A stretch of 64,000 bases of DNA from Flavobacteriaceae bacterium. GTDB lineage: Bacteria > Bacteroidota > Bacteroidia > Flavobacteriales > Flavobacteriaceae. The notes under the pieces are model-generated. The model saw only the letters and a program-made list of their open reading frames with translations, made no database searches and was not told the origin of the DNA. Location of the stretch: contig CANFHX010000012.1 in the NCBI GenBank assembly GCA_947446865.1, forward strand, positions 1-64,000. Direction: 5' to 3'. Position 1 is the first letter of the stretch; each line of letters opens with the position of its first letter. Of the stretch, positions 10,601 to 18,156 are shown piece by piece. Both the position numbers and the translations under genes were made by a program.

Positions 10601-13148
10601 CAGATGCAGTGATAGTTGTTGTTCCTGCTCCTACAATAGTTACCGTAGCACCAGATATAGTTGCCACAGCAGGATTTGAACTTGTATAAGTTACAGCTAA
10701 TCCAGAACTAGCAGTTGCGGTTAAGGCATAAGGCACATCGGATGTAGATTTACTTGATGTTGGAGTTAAACCAGTAATTGTTTGATTGGCTAAAGAAATA
10801 GTTCCTGTTAAACCTGTTGGTTGAGTTATCGTATAATTGGAAGAATCAGCTCCCGAAAGAATACAAGCAGAGTTTACTGCAATTGAAGTACCTGCATCGG
10901 CACTTGCAAAAGCAGAGGTTCCAGAAGCAAAAGTAACTACATCACCACCGACAACACCCGTAAGTGTTCCTGTAATAGATGCTGGAGTTGTTCCATTATA
11001 TGTTTTACTAGTTACTGCAGCATTTGCAATTGTTAAAGGTGCAGCAGTAATATCGGTAGTCAAACCAGTTGGTTGTGCAACGCTATAATTTAAAGACGGA
11101 GCAGTAAATCCAGAAATAGTAACTGCTTTTGCTGTTCCTACCGTTTTAGTAGCAAAACTAGCAGATGGAGTTCCAGTAACCGTAAAGGAATCTCCATTAA
11201 CTAAACCTGAATAAGTAGCAGTTCCGTTAAAAGCTGCAGTAAGTATTCCGTCATACACTTTACTTACAGCGGTTAATCCTGTAATTGAAAGCGCTTTTGC
11301 AGCAACACTGTTTCCTGCAGAAGGCGTAGTTAAAATAACGGGAGTTGCGTCTGTTGAAGTAAAAGTAGCAGAAGTTACATTGTTATAAGAACCCGTAACA
11401 GAATTAAAAGCAGCTAATCTAATATATAGAGTAGCGCTCACACTTCCGCTGGATGGAGTAAAAGTAACCGAAGAACCAAAAGTTGAATTATCTGTTGCAA
11501 CTTCAAATCCTGAAGCAGCGTTTACTGTAATATCATTCGATAACGAAGAACCAATAACTGTAAAAGATTGTGAAGCAGAAGCCGTTCCATAAGTTGTTGT
11601 AAAATCTGCGGTTGCTGTTGGACTAACCGAAATTGTAGGACTTACAATAGCAGAAATAGTACCAGTTAAATCTGTTGGTTGCGTTAGAATATAATTACTT
11701 GCATCTGCACCTGATAGAGTACAAGCTGCAGAAACCGCAATTCCTGAACCAGGGTTTGCACTAGCAAAAGCGGATGTTCCAGATACGAAAGTTACCAGAT
11801 CACTACCTAATATCCCACTAAGAGTACCTGTTATTGTAGCAGCAGTTGAACCATCATACGATTTAGAAGTAACTGCAGCTCCCGTAATTGTTAAAGGGGC
11901 AGCAGTAATATCGGCAGTTACACCAGTTGGTTGCGATACGGTATAATTGGATGAAGGAGCAGTATAACCAGTAAAAGTAACTGGTTTTGCTGTTCCCACT
12001 GTTTTAGTTACAAAACTAGCAGATGGAGCTCCTGAAACGGTGAAAGTTTCATTATTTACTAAACCAGAATAAGTTGCAGTTCCATTAAAAGCTGCAGTTA
12101 GTATGCCATCATAAACTTTATTTGTAGCATTAATGCCCGTAATTGTTAAAGGTTTAGCAGAAACAACGTTTCCAGAAGCAGCTGTAGTAATATTTACTGT
12201 GGTGGCTCCAGTAGAAGTTAATGCAATTGTTTGAGCATTATAGTTGTTACCCGATACAGCAGCTGAAGTGGCTAAACGAACTCGTAAAGAACCACTTGCT
12301 GAACCACTGGTTTGAGTAAAAGTAGCTGTAACACCATAGGTAGTACCATCTGCAGAAACTTCATATCCTGTTGGTGCAGTAGCTACTAAATCGGTTGATA
12401 AATTTGAACCTGAAACTGAAAAAGTTTGAGCAGTTGAGGCTGTACCATATGTTGTTGTGAAAGCAGCTGCAGTAGAAGAACCAATTATTGATGGTGTAGT
12501 AGTTGAAGTTCCAGTTATATATGCTTCAAAAAAACGTACGCCAGTTGTAGCATCTCCACCTAAATTTGCAAATCGTAATTTAACCTGAGTTCCCGTGTAG
12601 GAGGAAAGATTAATAGAAGTCATTGAGGTAGAACTTGAAGAAGTTGGAGTCCTTGTAGTTAGTGCGCTCCACGAGGTTCCATTATTTGTTGAAATTGTTA
12701 CAGTAATGGTTTGTTTTGCAGCATTAACTGTACCAAAAGTACCTAATTTCAAAACACAAGTTTCACCAGAATAAGAATCTAGATTCATTGCTGGCGACTC
12801 AATAACGGCATTTGTATTAATCATTTTCCAATAATCTGTACCACCATTATTCATTGTTGCGCTAGTAAATGTCCAACCGGCATTACCGGAAGGTGTATTT
12901 TGAGCCGTTAAATAAAGCTTAGGAACAATTGCTGTCTGCCCTTTCATTTCATTAGCTCCAAATAAAAGCACTAAAGTTAAAACACTAAATGCGTTAACTT
13001 TAAAACGGTTGCTTTGGCTAAGTATTTTCAAACCAAACAAAGAAGTAGTTATAGCAGCAATCTTTTCATTTGTCTTAATTCTTGTCTGATTTACGCTTGA
13101 AAGGCTTCCGGATAACGTTCTATACATTTTTTGTAAAAATAATCTCAT
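4677..13148 (-). CDS. Giant MBG/YDG-repeat surface protein with C-terminal dockerin-like EF-hands
   Basis: This 2823-residue protein has an N-terminal hydrophobic segment around residues 52-70 (NAFSVLTLVLLFGANEMKGQ), probably an unusually late signal peptide. The body contains about 13 YDG/MBG modules marked by KVYDGTTAAT-type motifs, one of them degenerate (KIQTIGDFTAT). Interspersed are Ig-like and putative-Ig modules (GLPDGLSINTATGEITGAP) and two related domains starting AGDVAVVAVNT and AGDIAVIGYNT. The C-terminus has two dockerin-like calcium loops (DINQDTNIDNLDYSVWEED and DLNGDGNVDNLDYSIWE) and no recognisable T9SS tail. YDG/MBG arrays are known from large bacterial adhesins. A strong promoter lies at 13178-13209. 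Adhesion is inferred. A shorter start at Met8 is possible. Confidence 0.85.
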   Translation of the reverse strand: MRLFLQKMYRTLSGSLSSVNQTRIKTNEKIAAITTSLFGLKILSQSNRFKVNAFSVLTLVLLFGANEMKGQTAIVPKLYLTAQNTPSGNAGWTFTSATMNNGGTDYWKMINTNAVIESPAMNLDSYSGETCVLKLGTFGTVNAAKQTITVTISTNNGTSWSALTTRTPTSSSSTSMTSINLSSYTGTQVKLRFANLGGDATTGVRFFEAYITGTSTTTPSIIGSSTAAAFTTTYGTASTAQTFSVSGSNLSTDLVATAPTGYEVSADGTTYGVTATFTQTSGSASGSLRVRLATSAAVSGNNYNAQTIALTSTGATTVNITTAASGNVVSAKPLTITGINATNKVYDGILTAAFNGTATYSGLVNNETFTVSGAPSASFVTKTVGTAKPVTFTGYTAPSSNYTVSQPTGVTADITAAPLTITGAAVTSKSYDGSTAATITGTLSGILGSDLVTFVSGTSAFASANPGSGIAVSAACTLSGADASNYILTQPTDLTGTISAIVSPTISVSPTATADFTTTYGTASASQSFTVIGSSLSNDITVNAASGFEVATDNSTFGSSVTFTPSSGSVSATLYIRLAAFNSVTGSYNNVTSATFTSTDATPVILTTPSAGNSVAAKALSITGLTAVSKVYDGILTAAFNGTATYSGLVNGDSFTVTGTPSASFATKTVGTAKAVTISGFTAPSLNYSVAQPTGLTTDITAAPLTIANAAVTSKTYNGTTPASITGTLTGVVGGDVVTFASGTSAFASADAGTSIAVNSACILSGADSSNYTITQPTGLTGTISLANQTITGLTPTSSKSTSDVPYALTATASSGLAVTYTSSNPAVATISGATVTIVGAGTTTITASEVGNSNYNAATPLTQLLTVAALPSVLAAGDVAVVAVNTANPDTFSIVLLKAINTGTVINFTDNGFTGSDTTGRTGEGFLTFTAPTALPYGTVLNWTSGMAITGTGWSFSTSSSFSFNNNGDQLFIFQGNTANWVSQSGITLLFGVNYGIVLSSTSGASNTVQPNTSILPATAFLNLGTATNANGYYSGNGLASTAVTLCGSPATILSNIVTPAKWKGTTAAIATFPAYTVSAICPPTVAVTGSLTAFTSTYGTASAAQTVSVSALSLSTDMIATAPAGFEVSYNGTSWGSTATFAQTAGVASGTLSIRLAATAIVSGVYNSNSIVLSSTGAASVNITTTTTGNTVSPLAITITGITADSKIYDGTTAATLSGTPTYSGLVNGDTFATVTGTPLAIFNTKNVGTGKTITISGYTAPSTNYTVLQPTTSADITAKEVTLSAIVAHDKVYDGDYPTTVSATINGVVTPDNVTLVSSAVFTAGPYIGNFGVSATFALNGTDVANYALVQPNTASLTANITPKQLTILNPIASNKVYDGTTAATISGTLVGVVTSTAEVVTLNGSYGTFATSAIGSNIVVTPTWMIDGDIYNYQLVQPTNILTANITSPGSPSITSALVASANYGVASTSYSITTDISATSYSASGLPDGLSINTATGEITGAPTTAGTFNVTLGANGVGGTGYATLVYTISPITLTVSGALANNKAYDGTTTATINGTLVGVINSDDVTFNGVGTFDSFNVASNIAVTSNATLTGTKASNYILENPTGLVANITPKALSFTASVSDKVYDRTNSATLTLGSIIGVIGTDEVTATIAGTFDTVTAGNNKSVTVTSLTLGGANAANYSVITPSTITGNITQKPVTVTAAANNKVYDGTDAATITVSATIGVIAPDVVTVTGGGTFASTAIATNINVTPSLVLGGADANNYTLTQPSGLSANILVVPTVLTAGDIAVIGYNTGGTPDNFTILVLKDLISGTQFFINDNEVATAGGTTFTDLAEGEASFTVKFGQTIPAGTVITLPWGATAVSTTTYDWSTTSGSGFGASNDEIYIYTAPSITATTPTQFIYFAKIGTSPSAVPNGLTLGYSSIAPTAAATRYSTTGNIYNSCKSILLTEIGKTATSNWNTTGATTTAPSDWSFTVLPTCPTPAINATGTLTALTTVYGSASTTTTSFSLNGSYLTNSITITAPSGFEVSTNATSGFATSLTVTQISGSVASTTIYLRLAATATVLNSPYSGDIVCSSTGAASVNVATAYSTVTPKTVSISGILVNNKIQTIGDFTATLSGTPVLNGVLTSDTANVTLGGTPIANFTQDTAGTNIPVIISGYTISGSASGNYTLVQPSLTGTISSVASPVITSALTFTSVYGITALTYAITATSDASYPVTTYNATGLPSGLTVDTTTGEISGTPTATPGTYTVTISATNIGGTSNAYLIYSITAKVLTVTGATASSKVYNGTTAATIIGYSLNGIYGLDVVTASGTGTFSDKNIGIGKSVTGTMTLSGADAAKYSVAQPTGLTADITPLALTLSGVLAQNKVYDGTNVATITANLVGVVSGNTVAFNGTGTFATVDVAQGIAVTSTATLTGADAGNYTFVQPTGLIANITDPLIYLNTFTGVSACPTNGNVPTMVTNSTGTPLTRSTIACTSAANVFNSTTLNNTSSINSASYIEFSVSATVGHQLNLRSMSFFRQASGTAPNKLEVRYSTDGFVTFTSWGAAPNSPTTGSVATWDFADFSTLMSDTVTFRIYPYGTQRADNTLTTASATGAFRVDDVTVYGTTSVVPPNTVNLKFNIEGYYNVATHSMVPAKFNQIFAGATNTDVDDVTVELRTITNGTLVDTTTAALKTNGSAVATFPSLTAGSYYLVVKYKNAVETWSALPQTVGLTPLYYDFTNAASKAFGSNMVQVAAGVYAIYSGDINQDTNIDNLDYSVWEEDVNNFMSGYYPTDLNGDGNVDNLDYSIWETNSNNFIYSMNPF

Positions 13149-13177
13149 AATATTAAGTTATTGTATATTTTAGTCAG

Positions 13178-13209
13178 CAAAAGTACTTCTAAAATAAATT
13201 TATCGCAAA
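13178..13209 (-). promoter_or_regulatory. Bacteroidota-type promoter for the MBG-repeat protein
   Basis: The minus strand reads TTTG, 20 bases, then TACTTTTG, matching the -33/-7 consensus of the primary sigma factor of Bacteroidota (TTG...TAnnTTTG). The -7 element lies about 30 bases upstream of the ATG at 13148, which supports that start. Confidence 0.65.
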
Positions 13210-13437
13210 TGTACATATTAACATAGTGTTAAGAAATTCCTTATTGATTATTAGTAATGGACTAGAAATCTCTTTGGTCGTAGTATGTGGTGTTTTAAAC
13301 GATTAAAATAGATCCTTTATCGATTTATCCCTATTGTTGTGATTGTCAAAAATGTTGAAAACATTTTTGATAATTATTTTTTTTCATCCTTAAAGAAACA
13401 AATAAAAAAATCATAGAGTACCTATTCTCATCCGAAA

Positions 13438-13490
13438 GGACAGGTCGCGACCTTTCCTAAAAGTACGGACAGGTCGCGACCTGTCCGTAC
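13438..13490. repeat. GC-rich palindrome pair with AGGTCGCGACCT core
   Basis: Positions 13463-13490 form a perfect 28-bp palindrome whose left half is GTACGGACAGGTCG. An imperfect copy with the same 12-bp AGGTCGCGACCT core lies at 13438-13457. The cores are 29 bp apart. The GC content stands out sharply from the AT-rich spacer. This looks like a REP-like dispersed palindrome or a transposable miniature element rather than a terminator, because no T-tract follows. Confidence 0.7.
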
Positions 13491-13507
13491 AAACCCTCGC
13501 AAAAAAA

Positions 13508-13533
13508 AACCTCCACAAATACTTGAGGAGGTT
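13508..13533 (-). terminator. Rho-independent terminator of the 1328-residue T9SS protein gene
   Basis: An 11-bp stem with one mismatch (AACCTCCACAA with TTGAGGAGGTT) and a 4-base loop is followed on the minus strand by nine or more T residues. It starts 21 bp after the stop of the gene ending at 13555. The stem resembles the terminator at 4543-4572. Confidence 0.8.
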
Positions 13534-13554
13534 CTAAAACAGGATTTTTTTATT

Positions 13555-16500
13555 TTATATTTTTCTATAAAAACAAGAATTGTCGGATGTAATAATTTTG
13601 ATTACTAAAATTTGATTTCCATAAGGCGCATTAAATTGGAATTCCGAAAGATTCAAATTTTGAAAATCATTTAATAACCTGCCTTGTATGTCGTATACCT
13701 CAACTTTGCTTATTTTGTTTCCTTCCGATTTTACAGCAATTGTAGTTCCTTTTTTACACAATACCAAAGAAGTTGCTGCAGATGAAAAATTAGAAGCAGA
13801 AAGAGTAGAATTTGTAAAAAGAATTTTAAACCTATCTTCAAATGTTCCTACAGAAGTAGAAAAAGAATAACTACCGTTTTTTAAATTGTATAAATCATTA
13901 GTAGTAGAATCTTTAAGATACACTTCTTGATTAGCAAAAACCCCATCCAAACTGGAAAGCTTAATTTCAAAATCTCCCGCAACGGTTGTTTTATATCCAA
14001 TAGGAATTTCATCATTTACATTTAACGGAAGTGCTCTTCCTTGTATCCCTAACTTTTTATCATTTAACAAAGAGTAAAAGGCAATAGAATTACCCGATTC
14101 CATTACAGTACCGTCATAACTAGTGTCGTAGTTATTTGTTGCTCCCGCTATATAACCAATTAATATCTGTTTGTATAATCCTGAAGTATTAAAAAGATCT
14201 AACCAAATTCTACTTTTAGAACCTTCTATAGCAGAAGAAGGATTGTTGTTTTTAAAAAATTGCGAATTATCCGTAATACCAAGTCGCATCGGATTAATAA
14301 ATGTTGCTGATCCATTAGCTATACCTTGAATAAAAAACGATTGCCCTGCTCCTACTTTTCCGTTTGGCATTGAACCATTACAACCACTGCAAGGATTACT
14401 AGGAGCTATAGTTCCAATTCCGCCAGTTAAGTTATAACTAGCATAATCATTATACGAATAGGAATAATTAGTTATTGGTGTATTGTGAGTCCAAAAATAC
14501 ATTGTGCCTGCTACTACCCCACTATTATAATTTAAAAAGGCATCGGCATCTAAAGCACCCGGATAAGGATTTCCGATAAGATTATAGGAATCGTTGGAAG
14601 CAGTATATGCAATTGGGGTGGTCATGGTTCCGTTATTTGGAACTCCATAAAATTGTCCGTTAAAAACAGAACCTGTAGTTACATTAAAAGGAGTTCCATC
14701 TGGAGCTCTAACAATATAGCCCGTGCCAGGAATCATTACCGAGTTGGCTGCCACATTAGACCAGTTGTTTATAGTAGTATTCCACTTATAAAATTTATCC
14801 GTCATAGTATTTGGAGAAAACACATTAAGAACTTGATTGGAAACTGGGGAAGACCAATACGAATAATCGTATTTCTTCATAGGCATACTATTTCTTTTAT
14901 AATATATTGGAGTCGTATTAATTACAATCGGATTTGTTTGTATTAAACTAGCGCTATTTTCAAAAATTAAACTACCTGGACTAGGAGTAGATTGATCTAC
15001 AATAACTTCATTCGAAATAGTAAAAATATGATTTGGTTGCACTGTAACCACAATATTAGGATTTACTTGCATGGAACAAGCTTGAATGTCGTTTGGCAAA
15101 TTATAATTAGAAGCAAATATTGCTTTTTTATTGCTGTCTGGAGTACCTGTGTCCCAAGTGGAACCATTCCAAGTTGTTGTTGCAAACACTATAGAAGCAA
15201 TTGAGGAATTAGCAGGAGGACAAACACCACTTGTTACAACTGCTCTATAATAAGTATTCGCGGTTAAGTTTGTAGCAATTAAAGTGGTAGTAGTATTTGC
15301 AATATCTACTACTCCACTTGAAAAATTACTAACAGGAGAGGATTGCCATTTGGTAATGGTGCCAGTATATCCAGATAAAGTTAATGTAGTACTACTTGTT
15401 CCAGAACACACCGATGCACTCCCAGATATTGAGCCACCTACAGAAGTTGGATTTACGGTGTATGCATTTGTACAAATACTTTTTATAGCGGTACAGCCTG
15501 AAATAGAAACTATTACATAATAATAATTTGAATTGGCAACTGTAGATTGAGGTGTATAAGTAGATGCCGAAGCTCCAGTAATTGGTATACCACCAGCTGC
15601 TGGGGTAATATAGGATGTTCTGATATACCATTGGTAAGTTAGGTTTGTGCCCGAAGCAGTAACCGACAATGGCGTAAAAGCAGTTCCTAGGCATGTGGTT
15701 TGTGTTACACTTGAAGGTTGTACAGTTATGGATGGACCAAGATTAACTAAAGTTGTACTAGAAGCAGAAGTAGAAGCAGCACAACCATTTGCATTATTAT
15801 AATTAACTGTTACTACTTTTGTGCCAGCTGTAAGCCAATTTAAAGTTACTGTGTTATTTGTGGCTCCTGTTCCTCCTGAAGTTATAGTATAATCTACACC
15901 TAAAATTCCCGTCAGCACCCAAACATAATTCGATTTACCAGTCTGTGTGGTATATGTAACACTAGTTGACGAACATACCGATGCACCGGGAGACACAGTA
16001 AATGAAATAGTTGGTAATGCGTTTAAAGTTGTTATTGCTGTTGAAATTGTTGGAGTTACAGTGGTACAACCACTAATGGTAGTATAATTTACACTAACAG
16101 TCCCGTTAGCTGTTAACCATTTTATAACCAAAGTACTATCGGATGAAGTACCTCCAGAAACTAAAGTATAATTAGTACCCAATACACCTGAAATTGTCCA
16201 AATATAATTAGTTTGACCTGTTTGAGTAGCATAAGTAACGTTACTATTTATACAGGCTGCTGTCCCTGGTTGAGAGGTAAAAGTTACACTCGGTATAGCA
16301 ATAATAGTAGAAGATGTTGCAGTCGTTCCTGAACAAGAATCATAGGTTACGGTAGCATAAAATGTAGCGGCACCCGAAGAAAGCAACCACTGAATAGTAA
16401 CTGTTTCAGTAGCAGTTGATCCAGCTATTATAGTATAATCGGTGCCTAATACTGCAATGGCGGCACCTTTTAAAAAAGTCCACGAATAATTATCCATACC

Positions 16501-17541
16501 GGCCTGGGTAGTATAAACACTACTTGAACCCGCACAAGAAGTAGCTCCTGCCGAAGAAGTGAAAGTTGGAGAGACACCTGCATTGACGTTAACTATTGCT
16601 GACCCTGAATAGGGACTCATCACTGTGTTCGTATTGTCTTTTACAGAAACTAATGTATAGGTTGTAGAAGAAACAGGAGTAACAGAAATAGTGGCACCAG
16701 AGATATAATTATTTACAGTAAAATTGGATGTTCCATCGGAATAGATAACCGTATAAGGAGAAACGCCTCCTGTAATAGTTACATTAATATCGGTTGAACT
16801 TAATGGACAAATAGTTGTAGAACCAGATAGTACCGCACCTGCTATTACAGGGGTTCCTAAAAAGGCAACGTTATCAAATCGCCAAGTCCCGGTAGTACTA
16901 GCAGCAAGAGTTGGAGTAGTACTTTGTCTGTATTGCCCTGTTGCTTGGTATTGGGAAGCTAATAATCGAATTCCAAAATTTGCATTATTGTTTACAGCAG
17001 TAATAGAAGAAAAATTCACTCGAATCCTTCTATACGAATCCCCTGTATTAGTTTCATAACAACCATTTGCATTAATAGAACCTGCACAAATAGTTGTGTT
17101 GGAACTAGTCATAGTAAAGTTAGTCCAGGTTGTACCGTTAGTAGTATATTGAAGTCGTACGGTATTAGGAGATGTTTTTGAAAATCGTTGGTCCCAAGTA
17201 AAAATTGTGTTACTATAACCCGTTGTTCCAACATTAAATTGAACCCCATTAACTTCGTTAACGCTTCCTGGATTAAAACTTGGATTTTGCCAAGCTGTTC
17301 CTGAGTTACCACTTCCGCATCCAGTTACTGAAGAAAATCCAGTAGCGGTTGTTGGCGTCGACAAGTTAACAACGGATGAAGTTCCGGTTCCAAAATTAGG
17401 TGTCGGATTAGTTGCCGAACCTAATAAGGAATCATAGGTCCAAGATGCAATAGTTGTTTGTGCAGAAACTAAAGAAAAAGAAAATAGAATGCCTATTAAA
17501 AAGAGAGATTTCAATAAACCAAAAGATAATTTTATTTTCAT
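13555..17541 (-). CDS. Secreted PKD-like repeat protein with T9SS sorting tail
   Basis: This 1328-residue protein has an N-terminal signal peptide (MKIKLSFGLLKSLFLIGILF, cleavage near SAQ). A jelly-roll-like head covers about residues 28-230, ending in STTGTWRFDNVAFLGTPV. Several Ig/PKD-like modules follow with repeated SVYTTQAGMDNYSW, NVTYATQTGQTNYIW and SVTYTTQTGKSNYVW motifs. A long region around 860-1230 contains the YWSSPV and YNLIGNPYPG motifs common in Flavobacterium surface proteins. The C-terminal ~75 residues (KISKVEVYDIQGRLL then ILVIKI) form a T9SS type A sorting domain. Export across the outer membrane is therefore predicted. Its promoter is at 17584-17611 and its terminator at 13508-13533, so it is monocistronic. 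The biological role is unknown. Confidence 0.85.
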   Translation of the reverse strand: MKIKLSFGLLKSLFLIGILFSFSLVSAQTTIASWTYDSLLGSATNPTPNFGTGTSSVVNLSTPTTATGFSSVTGCGSGNSGTAWQNPSFNPGSVNEVNGVQFNVGTTGYSNTIFTWDQRFSKTSPNTVRLQYTTNGTTWTNFTMTSSNTTICAGSINANGCYETNTGDSYRRIRVNFSSITAVNNNANFGIRLLASQYQATGQYRQSTTPTLAASTTGTWRFDNVAFLGTPVIAGAVLSGSTTICPLSSTDINVTITGGVSPYTVIYSDGTSNFTVNNYISGATISVTPVSSTTYTLVSVKDNTNTVMSPYSGSAIVNVNAGVSPTFTSSAGATSCAGSSSVYTTQAGMDNYSWTFLKGAAIAVLGTDYTIIAGSTATETVTIQWLLSSGAATFYATVTYDSCSGTTATSSTIIAIPSVTFTSQPGTAACINSNVTYATQTGQTNYIWTISGVLGTNYTLVSGGTSSDSTLVIKWLTANGTVSVNYTTISGCTTVTPTISTAITTLNALPTISFTVSPGASVCSSTSVTYTTQTGKSNYVWVLTGILGVDYTITSGGTGATNNTVTLNWLTAGTKVVTVNYNNANGCAASTSASSTTLVNLGPSITVQPSSVTQTTCLGTAFTPLSVTASGTNLTYQWYIRTSYITPAAGGIPITGASASTYTPQSTVANSNYYYVIVSISGCTAIKSICTNAYTVNPTSVGGSISGSASVCSGTSSTTLTLSGYTGTITKWQSSPVSNFSSGVVDIANTTTTLIATNLTANTYYRAVVTSGVCPPANSSIASIVFATTTWNGSTWDTGTPDSNKKAIFASNYNLPNDIQACSMQVNPNIVVTVQPNHIFTISNEVIVDQSTPSPGSLIFENSASLIQTNPIVINTTPIYYKRNSMPMKKYDYSYWSSPVSNQVLNVFSPNTMTDKFYKWNTTINNWSNVAANSVMIPGTGYIVRAPDGTPFNVTTGSVFNGQFYGVPNNGTMTTPIAYTASNDSYNLIGNPYPGALDADAFLNYNSGVVAGTMYFWTHNTPITNYSYSYNDYASYNLTGGIGTIAPSNPCSGCNGSMPNGKVGAGQSFFIQGIANGSATFINPMRLGITDNSQFFKNNNPSSAIEGSKSRIWLDLFNTSGLYKQILIGYIAGATNNYDTSYDGTVMESGNSIAFYSLLNDKKLGIQGRALPLNVNDEIPIGYKTTVAGDFEIKLSSLDGVFANQEVYLKDSTTNDLYNLKNGSYSFSTSVGTFEDRFKILFTNSTLSASNFSSAATSLVLCKKGTTIAVKSEGNKISKVEVYDIQGRLLNDFQNLNLSEFQFNAPYGNQILVIKIITSDNSCFYRKI

Positions 17542-17583
17542 TTACTAAATTATGTAAGAATTGCGGATTTACTTTATAATGTG

Positions 17584-17611
17584 CAAATCTATAAAATTAA
17601 TTAATAGGCAA
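17584..17611 (-). promoter_or_regulatory. Bacteroidota-type promoter for the 1328-residue protein
   Basis: The minus strand reads TTG, 17 bases, then TAGATTTG. The -7 box ends 43 bases upstream of the ATG at 17541. Confidence 0.6.
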
Positions 17612-17640
17612 TGCAGTAATGCCTAAAATTAAAAACAAAA

Positions 17641-17670
17641 AAAACCGTTTCGAATAAACGAAACGGTTTT
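17641..17670 (-). terminator. Terminator after tRNA-Thr
   Basis: A perfect 12-bp stem (AAAACCGTTTCG with CGAAACGGTTTT) and a 6-base loop are followed on the minus strand by a long T-rich run. It lies 11 bp downstream of the tRNA 3' end. Confidence 0.85.
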
Positions 17671-17681
17671 CTTAAATTAAG

Positions 17682-17755
17682 AGCCGGCGGAGGGACTCGA
17701 ACCCACGACCTGCTGATTACAAATCAGCTGCTCTAGCCAACTGAGCTACGCTGGC
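17682..17755 (-). tRNA. tRNA-Thr (anticodon UGU)
   Basis: The minus strand folds into a full cloverleaf of 74 nt. The acceptor 5' strand is GCCAGCG, the D-stem GCTC/GAGC, the anticodon stem GCTGA/TCAGC around loop TTTGTAA (anticodon TGT), and the T-arm GTGGG-TTCGAGT-CCCTC. The acceptor 3' strand is CGCCGGC with discriminator T. CCA is not encoded. The fourth acceptor pair is A-C, a mismatch in an otherwise perfect stem. Confidence 0.95.
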
Positions 17756-17770
17756 AACTCTTGAGTGGTG

Positions 17771-17801
17771 CAAATATAATATTGAAATTCAGTTTTCCAA
17801 A
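17771..17801 (-). promoter_or_regulatory. Promoter of tRNA-Thr
   Basis: The minus strand reads TTTG, 19 bases, then TATATTTG, ending 15 bases before the tRNA 5' end. Both boxes match the Bacteroidota consensus at ideal spacing. Confidence 0.7.
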
Positions 17802-17833
17802 ATAAATTTACACTTTTTTCGAATATTTTTTAA

Positions 17834-18100
17834 TTATAAAGCGTTGATTTTAGCAATCAATTGATTAGCAGTTTGTTCTAAATCTGCATTGATTTGTTTA
17901 AAATGTGCTTTCTTATTTTCTACTTTTTTAGCATTAACCTTAACGATTAAAGCATCGAAAGAAGTAATCGCCTCATCTATAACCGCATTGGTAGCATCTG
18001 TAGGCTTTCCTTCGCTTGTCATTTCATGAATATAAACTGCTTCAATAATATCTCCTAATACGAAATTGATATCTTTCTTTAAATTTTTAACACTTGGCAT
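17834..18100 (-). CDS. Small conserved hypothetical protein
   Basis: This 88-residue protein starts MPSVKNLKKDINFVLGDIIE. It is soluble, has no signal peptide and is rich in Lys, Ala and Asn, with a mostly helical, coiled-coil-like second half (KVNAKKVENKKAHFKQINAD). I do not recognise a characterised family, though a small protein of this type seems typical of Flavobacteriia. It stands alone between tRNA-Thr and the mannose-6-phosphate isomerase gene. A -7-like TAATTTTG lies at 18127-18134 on the minus strand, without a clear -33 box. Confidence 0.75.
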   Translation of the reverse strand: MPSVKNLKKDINFVLGDIIEAVYIHEMTSEGKPTDATNAVIDEAITSFDALIVKVNAKKVENKKAHFKQINADLEQTANQLIAKINAL

Positions 18101-18156
18101 TTTTCTTTTATTTAATAATTCGGATGCAAAATTACATATAATCTTTCTAATATTGG

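Larger units (their letters stand above)
13149..13554. other. Intergenic spacer with promoter, hairpins and palindromes
   Basis: The 406-bp spacer between two large surface-protein genes holds a promoter (13178-13209), a hairpin (13346-13370: an 11-bp perfect stem with a GAA loop, followed on the plus strand by a T-run), a pair of GC-rich palindromes (13438-13490) and the terminator of the right-hand gene (13508-13533). No coding sequence was recognised. Confidence 0.7.

Noticed and set aside
13346..13370. Perfect hairpin with a T-run on the plus strand, considered as a terminator
   Set aside because: No plus-strand gene ends nearby, and on the minus strand the T-tract is missing. It is kept only as a structure in the spacer description.
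17682..17755. tRNA-Thr as a possible integration site for a mobile element
   Set aside because: No integrase gene, duplicated tRNA end or element boundary was found next to it.
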